A DNA stretch of 64,000 nt from Porphyridium purpureum (taxonomy: Eukaryota > Rhodophyta > Bangiophyceae > Porphyridiales > Porphyridiaceae): the NCBI GenBank assembly GCA_008690995.1, contig VRMN01000004.1, positions 124,001-188,000 on the forward strand. Direction: 5' to 3'. Of the stretch, positions 38,865 to 47,584 are shown piece by piece. Every line of letters starts with the position of its first letter. Position 1 is the stretch's first letter. The position numbers and the translations under genes are program-made. The notes under the pieces were generated by a model that saw only the letters and a list, made by a program, of their open reading frames with translations, was not told the origin of the DNA and searched no databases.

Positions 38865-39824
38865 ATGGAGCATGAATGCATGCTGACGAAGGGGCAAGGG
38901 AGGAGGAGCATGGAGGACACCGGTATTCCTACGCTCAAGGAAGTCTATGCACTGCTCTCCGATGAGCATGCATGCATACAGTTCCTTATGAGTATCGGTG
39001 TGCTTGCGGCAAAAATGCGTTGTCCTACGGTGGGTTGCTCGGCGGAGATGCGCGAGATTCAGGTAAAGTGTGCATTCAGGTGCAAGAGAAAGGCTTGCCA
39101 GCAGTTTGTATCACTTCGATCTACAAATTCGTTCTTCTCTGCCCATAAAAATCTTGCTTTTCACGATGTCTTGTTTTGTGTTTTTCTTTGGCTCCACTGT
39201 CTTTGTGCCACGCAGATTTCAGAGTTGACTGGACTCGCGAGGAGCTCAGTGCGCAGCATTCTCGTGCATGTACGCCAGTGCATGGTCGAGTACAATGCTA
39301 TGCATGAGGCTCCCATTGGTGGCCAGGATGTTATAGTCGAAATCGACGAAAGCAAGTTTGGGAAGCGCAAGTACCATCGAGGACATCGCGTTGATGGGGT
39401 ATGGGTGCTTGCCGGAGTGGAACGAACTGAAGAACGCCGTCTCTTCATGACAGTGGTGCCCAACCGGACAACGCGCACTTTAATTCCCATCATACAGCAG
39501 CGTGTGCACCCGGGCTCCATTATACATACGGATTGCTGGAAGTCGTACTTCATTTTGAAGTACCATCCGACACTCAGACACTATACCGTAAACCATGAAA
39601 TGCACTTCAAGGATCCGGTTACGGGAGTGCACACGAATACAGGGGAAGGAACTTGGCGGGCCGTGAAAGCAACCATGCCTGATTCTGCTTATGATGGAAA
39701 TCGTGTGAACCTTTATTTGGAGGAGTTCATATGGCGGCGTATCAACCACGGACGCGTTTGGGAAGCATTCATGCGTGTGCTTAAGTGGTGGCGCACCGAA
39801 AACCGCCAATTCAAATCGGTTTGA
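38865..39824 (+). CDS. Merlin transposase (ISXO2/IS1595-like DDE)
   Basis: A 319-residue frame from an ATG. An N-terminal zinc-ribbon-like set (CPTVGC, then CAFRCKRKAC) is followed by a helix-turn-helix-like stretch (TQISELTGLARSSVRSIL). The ISXO2 catalytic domain then has the acidic triad in IVEIDESKFGKRKY, IIHTDCWKSY and NTGEGTWRAVK. This domain order defines Merlin, the eukaryotic relative of IS1016/IS1595. No stop or frameshift is seen, so the protein may be functional even though the left end of its own element is split. Confidence 0.85.
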   Translation: MEHECMLTKGQGRRSMEDTGIPTLKEVYALLSDEHACIQFLMSIGVLAAKMRCPTVGCSAEMREIQVKCAFRCKRKACQQFVSLRSTNSFFSAHKNLAFHDVLFCVFLWLHCLCATQISELTGLARSSVRSILVHVRQCMVEYNAMHEAPIGGQDVIVEIDESKFGKRKYHRGHRVDGVWVLAGVERTEERRLFMTVVPNRTTRTLIPIIQQRVHPGSIIHTDCWKSYFILKYHPTLRHYTVNHEMHFKDPVTGVHTNTGEGTWRAVKATMPDSAYDGNRVNLYLEEFIWRRINHGRVWEAFMRVLKWWRTENRQFKSV

Positions 39825-39966
39825 CTCAGAGGTACAGTACGTTCCGTTGCTTGCTACAAAATAATCTAATTTTGTTGGACAGTTCCATTCTACTATAAAA
39901 GAATGTGTTCTGTATATAAGCGTGATTCTATCACATTTGCGCTTTTTGATAGGATTCGAGGAGGAG

Positions 39967-39997
39967 GTACAGGTCGCACTCCGGCGCTCCGTCAGCC
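39967..39997. repeat. Merlin right terminal inverted repeat
   Basis: GTACAGGTCGCACTCC...CCGTCAGCC is the inverse of the left end GGCTGACGG...GGTGCGACCTGTAC (13900-13902 plus 38771-38798), with three to four mismatches. The target duplication starts at 39998. Confidence 0.75.
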
Positions 39998-40003
39998 GTT
40001 GGA

Positions 40004-40201
40004 TGTTATAGAGCCGTGACTCTAACGCACCCGGTAGGTCCCCTCGGCAATCGACTCTTCACCCGCGTGTCGACGCTCCAACCTTTATTGCCACTCACGA
40101 CAAACACTCTTCGCCTAACTTGAACTATCGCAGCCGCCGCAGACGTTTCTGAGATGTCATGCTTGTACGATTCCCCCATGCTGTCACGTCTCTGACTAGT
40201 A
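40004..40201 (-). repeat. Copia-3 left LTR, first part
   Basis: Matches 47186-47383. It is interrupted at a TA by the Tc1/mariner element and resumes at 41753. Confidence 0.85.
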
Positions 40202-41750
40202 CACTCCTGGCCAAGATGGTTGTCCCAGGTGCAATTTCAACGTCTGAACTCCAGTTTTATAGTAAAAACGAGCGTTTTCATATGAAATCAATGTTTATTC
40301 CTTTTTTTAACATATTTTTGTTCCTCAGGTCAGAGGTAAGCGCGAGCTTTTGCGGGACCCCATGAGGCCATGAAGGGGTTCAGGACATGTGCAAGAAGAC
40401 TAACGCATCAACTGCACTCGGGCATACGATCGCGACCAAGTCCAGCAACCGCAAGCATCGGAAATATGGCACCACGGCTCTCCGACTTTGAGAAAGGCCA
40501 GATTGACGCTCTGCACCGGCTCTGTCTGACGCCGCGGGCCATTGCAGCACGCCTTCGTCCGCGACCAGACAAGACCCGACCATCCTACAAGACTGTGGAG
40601 CGATTTCTGAAGAATCGAGGCAAGAAAAGGGTTTTCAAGAAGCCCGGACCGGCGCGGACAATATCGCCGAAATTGGAGCGTCGCCTGATTCGGCACGTCA
40701 TTACGGATAGATTGACGTCTGCACAGGCAGTGACGGAGCTGCAGCTTGCGTGCAGTGCGAGAACTGTTCGTCGTATCCTGCAGAGATCACCAGAGGTTCG
40801 TCTTATCACACAGAGGCGAAAGTTCTTCATTTCGGAAAAGAACCGAGTCAAGCGGCTCGCATTTGCTCGAGAATACGTCCACAAGCCGCTATCGTTTTGG
40901 AAGAATGTCATCTTCTCGGATGAAAAGATCTTTCGGCTGGACGGGCCGCACGGGTACAACAAGACTTATCAGCGCACGCGAGGCCCTGAGCCCGCGCCAA
41001 CTATGCGTCGCCACAGTGGCGGAGGATCCGCGATGTTTTGGGTGCCATGTCGTGGCACGGACTGAGTACGTTGCATCGTGTTCAAGGCTCGCTGAATGCC
41101 GAGCGATATCGGCAGGTTATGCTGAACGTCATGATGCCCTGGGCATTGGAACTGCCCTGGCGCCTTGATCAGCCGGATTGTCCATTCATATTTCAGCAAG
41201 ATAATGCGCCCGGACATACAGCGCTGAGCACGCGCGAGCTGTTTGACACGGTCGGAATCGCACTGCTTGATTGGCCAGCGCGGTCGCCGGACTTGAATCT
41301 AGTTGAGAATCTGTGGGCGATCGTTTCTCACCGTGTGCATTGGCAAGGACGCCAGTTTATGCGCCTCGATGACATGCTTCCAGTTATCTATGACTGCTGG
41401 CGAACGGAAGCGCCAAAGTATGTTGAGGCACTTTTCGAGAGCATGCCCCGTCGCCTGCAAGCTTGCATCGACGCCGGTGGCCGTCAAACCAAGTACTAGT
41501 TTCGTTACTACAATTAAATCTCTTCTCATGAGCGTGTTTGTCCTCATCAACCTCTTTTATTGTTTTTCTCTTTTTCGGCACTTCTCACACCTGTCGTTTT
41601 GTTCTACGATACCTTTGGACGCCCCTACCCATTTTCCGTGCCGCTGATTCTTTTCGTGCCATCGAAACAGACGACAACCTAGTCGAAAAGCCGAGGTGTT
41701 CACAAAAAACTTCATTTAATCCTGTGGGACAACTAACTTGGCCAGGACTG
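40202..41750 (+). mobile_element. Tc1/mariner element 1, inserted in the Copia-3 LTR, transposase frameshifted
   Basis: Bounded by TA on both sides (40200-40201 and 41751-41752). Terminal repeats CACTCCTGGCCAAGATGG and the inverse of CTAACTTGGCCAGGACTG share about 26 bases with a few mismatches. Length is 1549 bp. Its termini and transposase are close to those of the complete element at 55951-57496, so both belong to one family. Confidence 0.85.
40466..41499 (+). pseudogene. Tc1/mariner transposase with one frameshift
   Basis: The ATG at 40466 (MAPRLSDFEKGQID) aligns with the start of the intact copy at 57225. The first frame runs through the paired-like DNA-binding region and the first catalytic Asp (IFSDEKIF) to GGGSAMF. 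The reading then shifts by one base near 41030-41040, in a T/G run where one G seems to be lost. The second frame continues through GAMSWHGLS, the second Asp (QQDNAPGHTA) and the Glu (NLVENLW), spaced DD34E as in Tc1. It ends in GGRQTKY. Non-autonomous as it stands. Confidence 0.85.
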
Positions 41751-41752
41751 TA

Positions 41753-41795
41753 TTGGCTACGTACGGTTTACCTAGCTCGCGCACACAGCATAACA
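41753..41795 (-). repeat. Copia-3 left LTR, second part
   Basis: The remaining 43 bases of the LTR after the Tc1/mariner element, ending GCATAACA and matching 47384-47426. Confidence 0.85.
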
Positions 41796-41821
41796 CACTC
41801 CCAATCGTCATCATGCATCAC

Positions 41822-44800
41822 TCATGGCGTCTCCTCGGCCCCCAGCATCCACGCTCGAAGCTTTTGAAACAGTTTACCTTGTACTGGCTTTGTGAGTACA
41901 TCGGCCCACATAAGTTCCGTCGGGCAATGCTTCAGGTCGAGCTCTCCTCGTGAAATGCGGTCACTCGTGAAGAAATATCGCAACGCGATGTGCCTCGTTC
42001 GAAACGAGTTAGGTCTTCCATTCCGGATGAGTGCCATCGTTGCTTCGTTATCTTGGTAAAGGACTTTCCGTTTGACATCCACATCCAGCTCTGTCAGGAG
42101 AGCCGCTATCCATATACTTTGCCCCATCATATCACTGACACCGACGAGTTCCGCCTCGGTTGAGCTTTTAGTGACCAATTTCTGGCGACTGCTCTTTGCA
42201 TATACCGCCCCACGGCCAAGAGAAACCACGCAACCGGTATGGCTGTGCATGTCACTGTGCACGCCAAACGCTGCGTCAACAAAGATTGATACTTCTACAT
42301 GACCTTCTGCACATGTTTTCACGCCAAGTCTGAGCACCTGCTCTCTGGTCCTTGCCAAGTACTTTAAAGCGCGATTCAACTTTGCTTGGTCGTCTGCGTT
42401 TTGTGCAATCACTCGCCTCGTTAAGTGAGATGTGACCAAGAGCAATTTTGGTCGTATTCTTTTGGCGAGATAAAGCAATTTTGCGACAAGAGTGTGAAAG
42501 GTGGCTTTCTCTTTTTGGGACAATGACTGACTGTTTGCATATACATCAAACAAATTATCAGTTGCCGGTGTCTTGGCACTCCCCGTTACATTCGCTTCTG
42601 ACAATAAGCGATCCGTAAAGGCCGGCATACTAACTTCAACGTGTCCCATGTCATCATACCGAAAAACGAGGCCCAGGTATTCCAAAGTCTGGTTGATGCA
42701 CACCTTAAGTCCTTGGTATCTCGCTTTCAACTCGTCGCTCAAACGTGCTATGTCTTCACAATTCTTTGCAAAAAGTTTGATGTCATCGACATGCACCACC
42801 AACCACATGTCGTCTTCTGCTCGCTTAAGAACACAGGGATCGTTCACGCACACCATGAAACCAATATCCTGCAGATCTTTGACCAAGTGATTGTACCACA
42901 GCTTCGCTGATGTAATACATCCGTACATGGCTTTCTTTAGCCGACAAATCATTGTTCCACTTTGTCCAACAGCTTGCTCCAGTTCCGGGTCTATCGCCAC
43001 CATCACGCTGGATAGTTCCCTGTCAAGACGAACGAAAACCTGCGGTCCTTCTTCTGGCATACTTACATTTAGGTACGCTCCAGGAAAGTCTACAGTCGCA
43101 ACCTTGCGTCGCTCGTGCGCGGCTAAAGCTGCCAACGATCGTAGCGCTTCTGTACTGACCGTCGGTGATGCTGAATCAGGGAACAGTTCCCGCTCTTGTC
43201 TGTGCCCTCCTGCGACCAGCCTTGCCTTGATCTTTACGACTTCGTTTGTCTGCGGATTCCTTTTCTCATCAAGTATCATGTGTGCAGGTAAAAGACTGCG
43301 CTTTTCGTCGTCTGTTAGCTTTCTTGTTATCGGTTCTAGCACATCTTTATCCCAAGCAGACATCTGCATCAGCTCATTGATAACTGCACGAAGTCCAGAT
43401 GTTCCGTACTCCGTATATGCCTTCCGAACTATCGCGCTTAAACACTTAGACTTTTTTACAAGTCTCCACATTGCTCTGAAGGTTCGCCTTTTCTTTGATG
43501 AGCGAATGCCAGTGTCATCACAGCTTTGTACGAATCGTGCTCGTTTCGCACCGCGCGAAGGCACTGGCGGTAATCTTGACGTTATATCTCTGATAATAAG
43601 TGCACTGTCCATTGTGCCATTTGACCGTACTGGGACGTCCGAGACCGACATATTGCCTAGTTTAATGTCACCCAGGTCTTGATCATTGCAGGAATCAACC
43701 GGATTCATCTCATCGCACATGCCTTCTCTGGGCCTGGGTTGCACTTGAACATCCCTAGTCCCGCCTGTATTTTCTGTGTCTTGCTCCATTGGAGGAACTG
43801 CAACGTTTTCCGCACTCCCCACTTGTAGAGGCAGTGCTAGCATGCCCTCGCCACCCCCTGCTTCTGCCGGTAAACAGCTTGTTTCTCTGTCACTCCCGGC
43901 TTGAACTGCATGTCGTGGTGTCTCAGCATGCTGAGATTCGGGTCCTGTTGAAGCTGCGCTCTGTTCTCCGCCGAGCTGCTCTCCTGTTCCTTTTATTGGA
44001 CCAGTATGTGACATACTCAGTGCTCCCTGCGACCTTGGATATTCTTGAGCGCTTGCGGTTTCGATTTCGTTCTCGCTGTCCGTCAGGGCATCAGCTTCAT
44101 TGTCACGTAGCAAAGATATAGTTCCTTTGAAACCATTCAAGTATGATATCACCTCTTCAGGAATACTCAGTTTCTGCCACCGCTGCCTTCTTGTCTCACG
44201 CATGCTGTTTAAGTTGAGTAAAACCCAACTGCCTTCCACGTTTCCAACTGGGTACAATGCAATGCACCCGACAGTACGCGCTTTCAGAGAATTATCCACT
44301 TTCGCGCTCTCTGCCTGTACGTAATCGCCAAACTTGAGAGCCAAGTCTCTCTTCATGCTCGCCTTGACACCTGTCATGCGCGACATAGGTGTTTCGGCGT
44401 CATGCCATCCAGTTGTCCCAGGGACAATATTGCACCTGTGAGTGCTGTACTGAACTAGTTGAGGCAGAAGCTCCTTTGGCAACGCAAATGGCAAGGAATA
44501 CAATGTCGAGCGGGCGATCTCTTTCACCGTCCTTATCGCTCTTTCCACCGCAGGGACCGCCTCAGCGCTCGCGGTCTGGTTCAGCAAAATGCCTGTTTCG
44601 CTCAATTCTTCGACTATTGCTAAAAGTCCCGACTCGGGGTCAGTCTTGACGGCCCTTACGTCTATCCTGTGTGCCTTCAAGAATGCAACTTGCTTTTTCA
44701 TTGCGGCACTCATGTCTTTCGCTGTTTTGCCTTTTGCCATCGTGGTGATAATGAAATGCATCGGCTTGACAACGGTGATGACAAATGTGTAGCCTTCTAG

Positions 44801-45289
44801 AAACATAAGGTCACAGTGCATCTCCTGCGCAACGGATTCTGTGCGTTGCGGTACGATACGTACCACAGGCGTCTTGTGACCCGTTGTCTTTCCTTTGATC
44901 CTCGAGACATCCTTACCCCAAATGCACACTGCCCTGTCGATGTCAGCCACTGTGAAGTCACAATGCTCAATGTCTCCTCGCCTTAGCATGGTTTTCACAA
45001 CATCAATCGACGGATATCCCAAGCACCGTTGCAGCTCCATGGCCTCAGCAGCACGCTTGATTTCTCGTTTTGTGAAACTGCGTTCGGTCTGTACAGGTTC
45101 ACTGGTCGCGTTGGGGACCTGCTGCGGTGAGTATGAACGTGTCAAAACTTTGGAGTTTCTCCTACAAGCTGTACTTCTGCTCTGCAAGGTTAAATATTCC
45201 ATGCAGGTAGCTGCCTCTTGCAGCTGTCGCAGACGGCGTCGTGGGGCGTACAGCACAGCCTCACCTCGTGCGTAAATAGCGCGCCCCAC
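41822..45289 (-). CDS. Copia-3 integrase, reverse transcriptase and RNase H region
   Basis: A long frame with a pre-integrase segment (RIKGKTTGHKTP), integrase core (AVKTDPESG, VERAIRTVKE), reverse transcriptase (KARLVAGGHRQ, VATVDFPGAYL, LVVHVDDIKL) and RNase H (SSTEAELVGVSDMM, QDNEATMALI, DVLTKPVQG). Part of Copia-3. Confidence 0.85.
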   Translation of the reverse strand: MGRAIYARGEAVLYAPRRRLRQLQEAATCMEYLTLQSRSTACRRNSKVLTRSYSPQQVPNATSEPVQTERSFTKREIKRAAEAMELQRCLGYPSIDVVKTMLRRGDIEHCDFTVADIDRAVCIWGKDVSRIKGKTTGHKTPVVRIVPQRTESVAQEMHCDLMFLEGYTFVITVVKPMHFIITTMAKGKTAKDMSAAMKKQVAFLKAHRIDVRAVKTDPESGLLAIVEELSETGILLNQTASAEAVPAVERAIRTVKEIARSTLYSLPFALPKELLPQLVQYSTHRCNIVPGTTGWHDAETPMSRMTGVKASMKRDLALKFGDYVQAESAKVDNSLKARTVGCIALYPVGNVEGSWVLLNLNSMRETRRQRWQKLSIPEEVISYLNGFKGTISLLRDNEADALTDSENEIETASAQEYPRSQGALSMSHTGPIKGTGEQLGGEQSAASTGPESQHAETPRHAVQAGSDRETSCLPAEAGGGEGMLALPLQVGSAENVAVPPMEQDTENTGGTRDVQVQPRPREGMCDEMNPVDSCNDQDLGDIKLGNMSVSDVPVRSNGTMDSALIIRDITSRLPPVPSRGAKRARFVQSCDDTGIRSSKKRRTFRAMWRLVKKSKCLSAIVRKAYTEYGTSGLRAVINELMQMSAWDKDVLEPITRKLTDDEKRSLLPAHMILDEKRNPQTNEVVKIKARLVAGGHRQERELFPDSASPTVSTEALRSLAALAAHERRKVATVDFPGAYLNVSMPEEGPQVFVRLDRELSSVMVAIDPELEQAVGQSGTMICRLKKAMYGCITSAKLWYNHLVKDLQDIGFMVCVNDPCVLKRAEDDMWLVVHVDDIKLFAKNCEDIARLSDELKARYQGLKVCINQTLEYLGLVFRYDDMGHVEVSMPAFTDRLLSEANVTGSAKTPATDNLFDVYANSQSLSQKEKATFHTLVAKLLYLAKRIRPKLLLVTSHLTRRVIAQNADDQAKLNRALKYLARTREQVLRLGVKTCAEGHVEVSIFVDAAFGVHSDMHSHTGCVVSLGRGAVYAKSSRQKLVTKSSTEAELVGVSDMMGQSIWIAALLTELDVDVKRKVLYQDNEATMALIRNGRPNSFRTRHIALRYFFTSDRISRGELDLKHCPTELMWADVLTKPVQGKLFQKLRAWMLGAEETP

Positions 45290-45492
45290 TTTAGGGGGTG
45301 CGCCGTGGGATGCGAAGGTTAGAAGTAGAGATTAGCGTGGAGAATAGATAAGACTAAAAGTTTGTTGTGCTAAAAAGTGGCAAGGGGCTGAGAAGCTACC
45401 TCCTGCGAAGCCGACCGCGCATACGCTGTGGGAATCCCATTGGCGGCCGCGTAGCAGCCTTCTCCGCGCTGTATACGTCTCTCCGGGGTTGC

Positions 45493-45942
45493 TCACACCC
45501 CGTGAAACCGGTTAGAAAAAGCGACAGAACGAGCAGTCGCGGAGTACGTCAAACGCTTCTCCTTGGCATCAAAGTTTGATACATAGAGGCGAGCCTTTCG
45601 ATAGAAGCCGACTTCCGTGGGCGCGTTTCCTCGCGCTCCAGTGCCAACAAAGAACGCATCCTCCTCAACTGAGTACCGCACTGGGCGCCCAGACTCCAGT
45701 AAACGGCTAAAGGACAGAACGTTTCCTGCCACTTTGTCCGAATAATACACCGTACCGAAGATTGTCTCTCCCACTTCATCTATCAAAACACCGTCCGTCC
45801 CCCGCTCAATACCGGACAACAAAATAACATCTTTGGTTTTTCTTATGCTCGTCAGCAATGCACGAGATGCAAAAACATGCTCGCTGGACATCGTGTCGAT
45901 CCCGATCGACTGTGCTTCTGTGCTGATCGCCCGGAGAGCCAC
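45493..45942 (-). CDS. Copia-3 protease-side region
   Basis: A frame between gag and the main pol frame, with the retrotransposon-like order DTMSSEHVF, then GERGTDGVLIDEVGETIFGTVYY. This corresponds to the region in front of integrase in Copia-2 (VSLTGETVFGLAYICKD). Confidence 0.6.
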   Translation of the reverse strand: MALRAISTEAQSIGIDTMSSEHVFASRALLTSIRKTKDVILLSGIERGTDGVLIDEVGETIFGTVYYSDKVAGNVLSFSRLLESGRPVRYSVEEDAFFVGTGARGNAPTEVGFYRKARLYVSNFDAKEKRLTYSATARSVAFSNRFHGV

Positions 45943-45969
45943 ACGAACCGTACACTCCAGGCCGCATCC

Positions 45970-47067
45970 TCACTCTTCTGAGTCCGTGCCTGAGCTCTCA
46001 CGCGATTCGTCATCTCCACGATGTTTGGCCCAGTCAGCGAACTTTGTGTGCCCTTCACGCGGACGCTGCCCTGAAGCCTCGGATTTGGTGGCCATTTTTT
46101 CCATTTCGGCCTTCAGGCTCTCTATTTCCTTCCTCAGCTCCAGAACGAGCTTCGAATCATTTGTGCCTTTGTCTTTGGTCTTGAGAGGACACGTACGAGC
46201 GTAATGTCCTTTCTTCTTGCAAATGCCACACGGCTTCACGACGGGTGTATCCTGCGAAATGCTTGAGCTCTGTGCGCGTATTGCAAAGGTCTTACTGCTT
46301 GTGTTCGTTGCATAATGGTAAGTCTGAAGGTACTGAACTACCTCATTGACAGTCGCAAGAGCTCTACCAGTATTGGCAGCGTTACGTACCGCTTCTTCAT
46401 ACTTCCCGACAGCTACGTTTTGAAGAAACTCTTCAGCAATGCGCTCTTCCTCCATTCCCGCTTCTTGTACAAGAGCCATCACCATGACAGCGGCAGAGAA
46501 ACGCTCCCGAAATTGTTCGATAGTTTCACCGTTCTCCATGGCAGTTTCCTGGAAGCGAGCACGCGCGAACGTCTTGCGCTTCATGTCGCTCGCTCCCACA
46601 GGTGTCATGTGCATGACCACTATCAGTTTCTTCATTTCTAGTGGATCGTTTCCGGCTGCAGTCAGGTCTTTCCACGCGCTCATCGTCTCCAGCACATCCA
46701 GAGAAGTGCGCGACAGCTGCCCAACAATCAAGCCACATATCTTCTCCCGCACAAGCGTCGTGTGCTTGTGCCACTCGGCATACGCTTGGATTTGCAATCT
46801 TGCAAACTCCCTCTCTCGCCAATTCTCAGGCTCTTGCGCCGCCGGAATGCCCGGCCCGCTTGGATAATGCGCTCGTGCCTGATCCATTTCGAAGATGGCT
46901 CCGATTGATCCAAATTCTGCTTTAGTGTAATGCTCCAGTGCCCGCAACCATGCCACAACTTCATAGGCCGGTCGCATATGGGCAGCATTAAACTCTAGGA
47001 TCGGGAGGGACTCCACGACTCCCTTGCGCGGATAGGTCTCCTTCCCCTTGTTCGCTCGAGCGGCCAT
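45970..47067 (-). CDS. Copia-3 gag
   Basis: A 365-residue helical capsid-like frame with the zinc knuckle CGICKKKGHYARTC (CX2CX4HX4C), starting at an ATG about 120 bases inside the right LTR. Confidence 0.8.
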   Translation of the reverse strand: MAARANKGKETYPRKGVVESLPILEFNAAHMRPAYEVVAWLRALEHYTKAEFGSIGAIFEMDQARAHYPSGPGIPAAQEPENWREREFARLQIQAYAEWHKHTTLVREKICGLIVGQLSRTSLDVLETMSAWKDLTAAGNDPLEMKKLIVVMHMTPVGASDMKRKTFARARFQETAMENGETIEQFRERFSAAVMVMALVQEAGMEEERIAEEFLQNVAVGKYEEAVRNAANTGRALATVNEVVQYLQTYHYATNTSSKTFAIRAQSSSISQDTPVVKPCGICKKKGHYARTCPLKTKDKGTNDSKLVLELRKEIESLKAEMEKMATKSEASGQRPREGHTKFADWAKHRGDDESRESSGTDSEE

Positions 47068-47185
47068 CCTTGTTGGCCTCTCCTACCACCACGCGTCTGA
47101 GCTTTTAGTCCCACAACGGACCCCCAAATACGCGTTGTGCTTTACTCCACGCTCCTTCGCGCCTCGGAGGAGTTGAAAGTGTTTG

Positions 47186-47426
47186 TGTTATAGAGCCGTG
47201 ACTCTAACGCACCCGGTAGGTCCCCTCGGCAATCGACTCTTCACCCGCGTGTCGACGCTCCAACCTTTATTGCCACTCACGACAAACACTCTTCGCCTAA
47301 CTTAAACTATCGCAGCCGCCGCAGACGTTTCTGAGATGTCATGCTTGTACGATTCTCCCATGCTGTCACGTCTCTGACTAGTATTGGCTGCATACGGTTT
47401 ACCTAGCTCGCGCACACAGCATAACA
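47186..47426 (-). repeat. Copia-3 right LTR (5' LTR in element sense)
   Basis: 241 bp, TGTTATAG...GCATAACA, followed by the TTGGA duplication and then host DNA. Confidence 0.85.
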
Positions 47427-47441
47427 TTGGATGCTTGCCGG

Positions 47442-47475
47442 AACCCTAACCGGAGCCGTAACCCTAACCCTAATT
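47442..47475. promoter_or_regulatory. Telobox-like cluster upstream of the S1-domain gene
   Basis: Three AACCCTAA copies (from 47442, 47460 and 47466) lie 110-143 bases upstream of the S1 protein ATG. This is the same motif class as at 679-748 upstream of RFT1. It starts ten bases beyond the edge of the transposon nest. Confidence 0.5.
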
Positions 47476-47584
47476 GCAGAGCGAGAGTTTTTGAGATGAG
47501 CGCGGCCGGAAGGCACGCGCCGGTGGTGGCCAAGTGCGCAGACAAGCGCGTGACGAACGGTGCGAAGGGCGTTTGCGTGACATC

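Larger units (their letters stand above)
13900..39997 (+). mobile_element. Merlin DNA transposon, interrupted in its left terminal repeat by a Copia/Gypsy nest
   Basis: The terminal inverted repeats begin GGCTGACGGAGCGC and share about 30 bases (left 13900-13902 continued at 38771-38798; right about 39967-39997). Without the inserted 24.9 kb the element is about 1.23 kb. It is bounded by a 9-bp duplication GTTGGATGC, in the 8-9 bp range known for Merlin. It encodes an intact-looking ISXO2/IS1595-type transposase at 38865. The left terminus was split three bases in by Copia-2, so the element can no longer be excised as a unit in this form. Confidence 0.8.
40004..47426 (-). mobile_element. Copia-3 LTR retrotransposon, broken, inserted in the Merlin target duplication
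   Basis: A Copia-type element in minus orientation. The LTRs begin TGTTATAG and end CATAACA, and TTGGA is duplicated at 39999-40003 and 47427-47431. The right LTR (47186-47426, 241 bp) is intact. The left one is split by a Tc1/mariner element. Gag with a CCHC knuckle, protease, integrase, reverse transcriptase and RNase H are recognisable, spread over three frames, so about two breaks (one of which could be a natural frame change). LTR divergence by eye is about 2 percent. Confidence 0.85.
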
